Part shown: one piece after another, positions 31,162 to 33,113 of the stretch
Numbering within the stretch: position 1 is the stretch's first letter
Layout: each line of letters begins with the position of its first letter
Source: Acidiferrobacteraceae bacterium
Lineage (GTDB): Bacteria; Pseudomonadota; Gammaproteobacteria; Acidiferrobacterales; Acidiferrobacteraceae
NCBI GenBank assembly: GCA_027343725.1
Contig: DAHWKH010000104.1
Coordinates: 1 to 33,113, forward strand
Reading direction: 5' to 3'
DNA length: 33,113 bases
Program-made: the position numbers and the translations under genes
Notes under the pieces: model-generated
The model's database searches: none
What the model saw: only the letters and a program-made list of their open reading frames with translations
What the model was told of the DNA's origin: nothing

Positions 31162-32846
31162 CAGCGGCCCGTGATGCGCGCGATGCGCCGCTGCGCGGAA
31201 CGCAACTCGTGCCCCCAGGGGGCGCCGAGGTTGACGACCGTGGGTTTCAGGAGAATGACCAGTTCCTTCTTGACGCGCACGATCTTCTTGTCCTTGAAGA
31301 GGTTCCCAAGAAGCGGGATGTTGCCGAGGATGGGGACCGCGGCGTTGTTGTTCGTCTGGCCCTCCTTCATGAGCCCGCCGATCACGATCACCTGCCCGCT
31401 GCGCGCGCGCACCACCGAGTCCGACTCCTGGATCGAACTCGAGGCGAGTGGCAGATTGAACGATTGGCCGGCGACGCTGAACTGCTGATTGACCTGCGTC
31501 ACCTGGCTGACCGAGGGATGGATATAGAGAACGATCGAGCCATGACGGTCGATCTCGGGCGTGACGTCGAGCGCGATGCCCGAGAAGAACGGCGTCAGCT
31601 CGACCGCCGGGCTCGTGATCGGGGAAACGCCCACCAAGGACTCGGTATTGGAAACGCCGGTCACGAAGAACTGGTCCCCGCCGACCTTGATCACGGCCTT
31701 TTGCTCGTTCACGGTCGAGATCCGTGGGCTCGAGAGCACCTGGACGCGGCCCTCGGTCGACAACAACTGAATGAAGGCCGCGAAATTGCCGCTATGGATC
31801 GCGAGACTGAAAATCCCGCCGAAGGCCTGCGCGAGGGTGTTGTTGATCGGCGAATAGGTGTTGGGCGCGGGATTGAGGTTGCCGCTCTGGCCGTTGGTGC
31901 TCGCAAGACCCGACGACAGGAGCTGGCTGCCCCCGGTCTGCGCCGCCAGCACGTTGGCCCCGGCCACGTTCCCAAGCCGCGCCCAGTCGATCCCGCTTTG
32001 ATAACCGCTCTTCAGGTCCACCTCGAGGATCTTGGCGTCGATGACGACCTCGCGATTCACGCTCGCCTGCGTGAGCCGCAAAAAACGCGCCACCGTGTGC
32101 AGGGTGCGCGCGTCGGCGCGCACCACCAACAATCCGGCCTGCGGGTTCGCCACCACCTTGAACCCGGGGCCCGGACCGACGAGCGCCGTCACCGCCTTGG
32201 TGAGGCTCTTCCAGAAATCGCTCTTCGAGGTCGTCTTCACGGAGATCGTGGGGGTGACGCCGTTTTGCGTATTGGCCGGCATCGGCATCCCGCCCGCGAC
32301 CCCCACACCCGTGGTCCCGACGCTCGTGAGGCTCGCCCCCGACAAGCGGGTCTCCGAGACCCCGCTGCGCACGACGTTCAGGTAGTGGATGCGAAAGATG
32401 CGCGTGTTGAGGCCCGGCGGCAGGATGTAATAGCGCGTCCCGCGCCGGCGGTATTGATAGCGGCCTTCCCGGCGGATGATACGCATGGCCTCGGGCACCG
32501 TGACGTTCTTCAGGTGCAGACTGATAAGCCCGCGCAGACCCTGCGGGAGCGCGACGCTGTAGGGCGTGCCGCGCACAAGCTCCATGAAGACCCGGGCCGC
32601 GGGCGCATCGGTCGCGTTGAAATCGAAGCGATTCGGGACCGCAAGGCTCTTGCCGTGCGGCAGGCGGATGGTCAGCGCCGGCACCAGCGCCTGGCTGACG
32701 GAGGCCGGGACCGCCGCCTTTTGCGAGCGCACGCCGGATGCCAGATGACGCTGCATGCGCGCCGTCATGGGCCTGTTAAAGCCGCTCGGCGCGCAGCCGG
32801 CGAGCGCCAGCGCCGCGATGAGGACAAATACCCCGGCGCGGCTCAT
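31161..32846 (-). CDS. mshL: MSHA-type pilus secretin MshL
   Basis: Outer-membrane secretin ring through which the pilus passes. 561 residues, lipoprotein signal with lipobox ALAGC (Cys18). The N-terminal short domain (FDFNATDAPAARVFMELV) and N-type domains precede the C-terminal secretin domain with VQVLSSPRISTVNEQKAVI and GQVIVIGGLMKEG. VPILGNIPLLGNLFK is the classic secretin signature. The ATG at 32846 overlaps the mshK-like stop by ATGA. Confidence 0.94.
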   Translation of the reverse strand: MSRAGVFVLIAALALAGCAPSGFNRPMTARMQRHLASGVRSQKAAVPASVSQALVPALTIRLPHGKSLAVPNRFDFNATDAPAARVFMELVRGTPYSVALPQGLRGLISLHLKNVTVPEAMRIIRREGRYQYRRRGTRYYILPPGLNTRIFRIHYLNVVRSGVSETRLSGASLTSVGTTGVGVAGGMPMPANTQNGVTPTISVKTTSKSDFWKSLTKAVTALVGPGPGFKVVANPQAGLLVVRADARTLHTVARFLRLTQASVNREVVIDAKILEVDLKSGYQSGIDWARLGNVAGANVLAAQTGGSQLLSSGLASTNGQSGNLNPAPNTYSPINNTLAQAFGGIFSLAIHSGNFAAFIQLLSTEGRVQVLSSPRISTVNEQKAVIKVGGDQFFVTGVSNTESLVGVSPITSPAVELTPFFSGIALDVTPEIDRHGSIVLYIHPSVSQVTQVNQQFSVAGQSFNLPLASSSIQESDSVVRARSGQVIVIGGLMKEGQTNNNAAVPILGNIPLLGNLFKDKKIVRVKKELVILLKPTVVNLGAPWGHELRSAQRRIARITGR

Positions 32847-33113
32847 GGCCTCCCCCCCGCCCAAAACGGCGTCTTGCGCACACCCGCCCCCTTCAAAAGA
32901 GTCAGTTCCCGGCGCCGTGCGCCGTCGGACAGCCATACCGAGTGGCGATGGATCGCGACCACGCGCGCGCCTGCAAAGCGCGCGCCCAGGCCCAGGAGGC
33001 GCCCGTCGATCAGCGCCAGGCGGCGCGGGCCATCGACCAGGATCGCCTGCAAGCCGGGGTCCGCGCGGTGGCGTGTCGGGGACGCGATCCACGGCGGGCG
33101 CGTCGGGTCGGTC
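32843..33113 (-). CDS. mshK: MshK-like protein, 5' part cut by window edge
   Basis: The frame is open to the last base; about 89 residues are visible. It includes TDPTRPPWIAS near the cut (DPTRP is typical of MshK/GspC-type periplasmic segments), then LQAILVDGPRRLALIDG and a strand-rich C-terminus. The signal anchor lies outside the window. ATGA overlap with mshL supports the operon mshK-L-M-N. Confidence 0.7.
   Translation of the reverse strand, partial: TDPTRPPWIASPTRHRADPGLQAILVDGPRRLALIDGRLLGLGARFAGARVVAIHRHSVWLSDGARRRELTLLKGAGVRKTPFWAGGRP

Overview
The window is chromosomal DNA of a bacterium with high G+C (by eye about two thirds). It is almost fully coding and packed with short overlaps between genes. 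The order mutM ... rsmD-coaD-ferredoxin-ftsY-ftsE-ftsX-rpoH, the MSHA-type pilus genes and a BioC/BioH/BioF biotin cluster point to a gammaproteobacterium, possibly a sulfur-oxidising or acidophilic lineage; the species cannot be named from the sequence. No rRNA, tRNA, CRISPR array, transposase, integrase or relaxase was recognised.

Left part (1-14653). A zinc-type cation efflux protein and a ferredoxin-like flavin reductase lie on the minus strand. A good sigma70-type promoter then drives a plus-strand operon: Gld-type ABC ATPase, permease, auxiliary GldG-like protein, DUF4340-like protein, and MutM. A dynamin-family GTPase, a CLC chloride/proton antiporter, RsmD and CoaD follow. Next come a 2[4Fe-4S] ferredoxin, FtsY, FtsE, FtsX and the heat-shock sigma factor RpoH. 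The rpoH promoter sits inside a near-perfect CIRCE element, so HrcA probably represses the gene.

Middle part (14650-17499, minus strand). A three-gene operon encodes an amino acid:carrier-protein ligase (seryl-tRNA-synthetase-like), a GNAT/Fem-like protein and a hexapeptide-repeat acyltransferase. No carrier protein is encoded nearby. A 318-base gene-free stretch with three strong inverted repeats lies upstream.

Type IV secretion part (17818-26402, minus strand). Nine overlapping genes run in the order VirB2, VirB3, VirB4, VirB5, VirB6, VirB8, VirB9-position, VirB10-like, small outer-membrane-like protein, and then a lipoprotein. The lipoprotein frame is split by an in-frame amber codon. No VirB11, VirD4, VirB7 or relaxase is present. 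The VirB4 P-loop is non-canonical, and the VirB10-like protein has no membrane anchor. This compact, divergent secretion or conjugation-like machine is the most unusual content of the window.

Right part (26493-33113, minus strand). bioF-bioH-bioC build and release pimeloyl-ACP and start ring assembly. Upstream of them mshK(partial)-mshL-mshM-mshN encode the secretin, the ATPase and accessory proteins of an MSHA-like type IV pilus.
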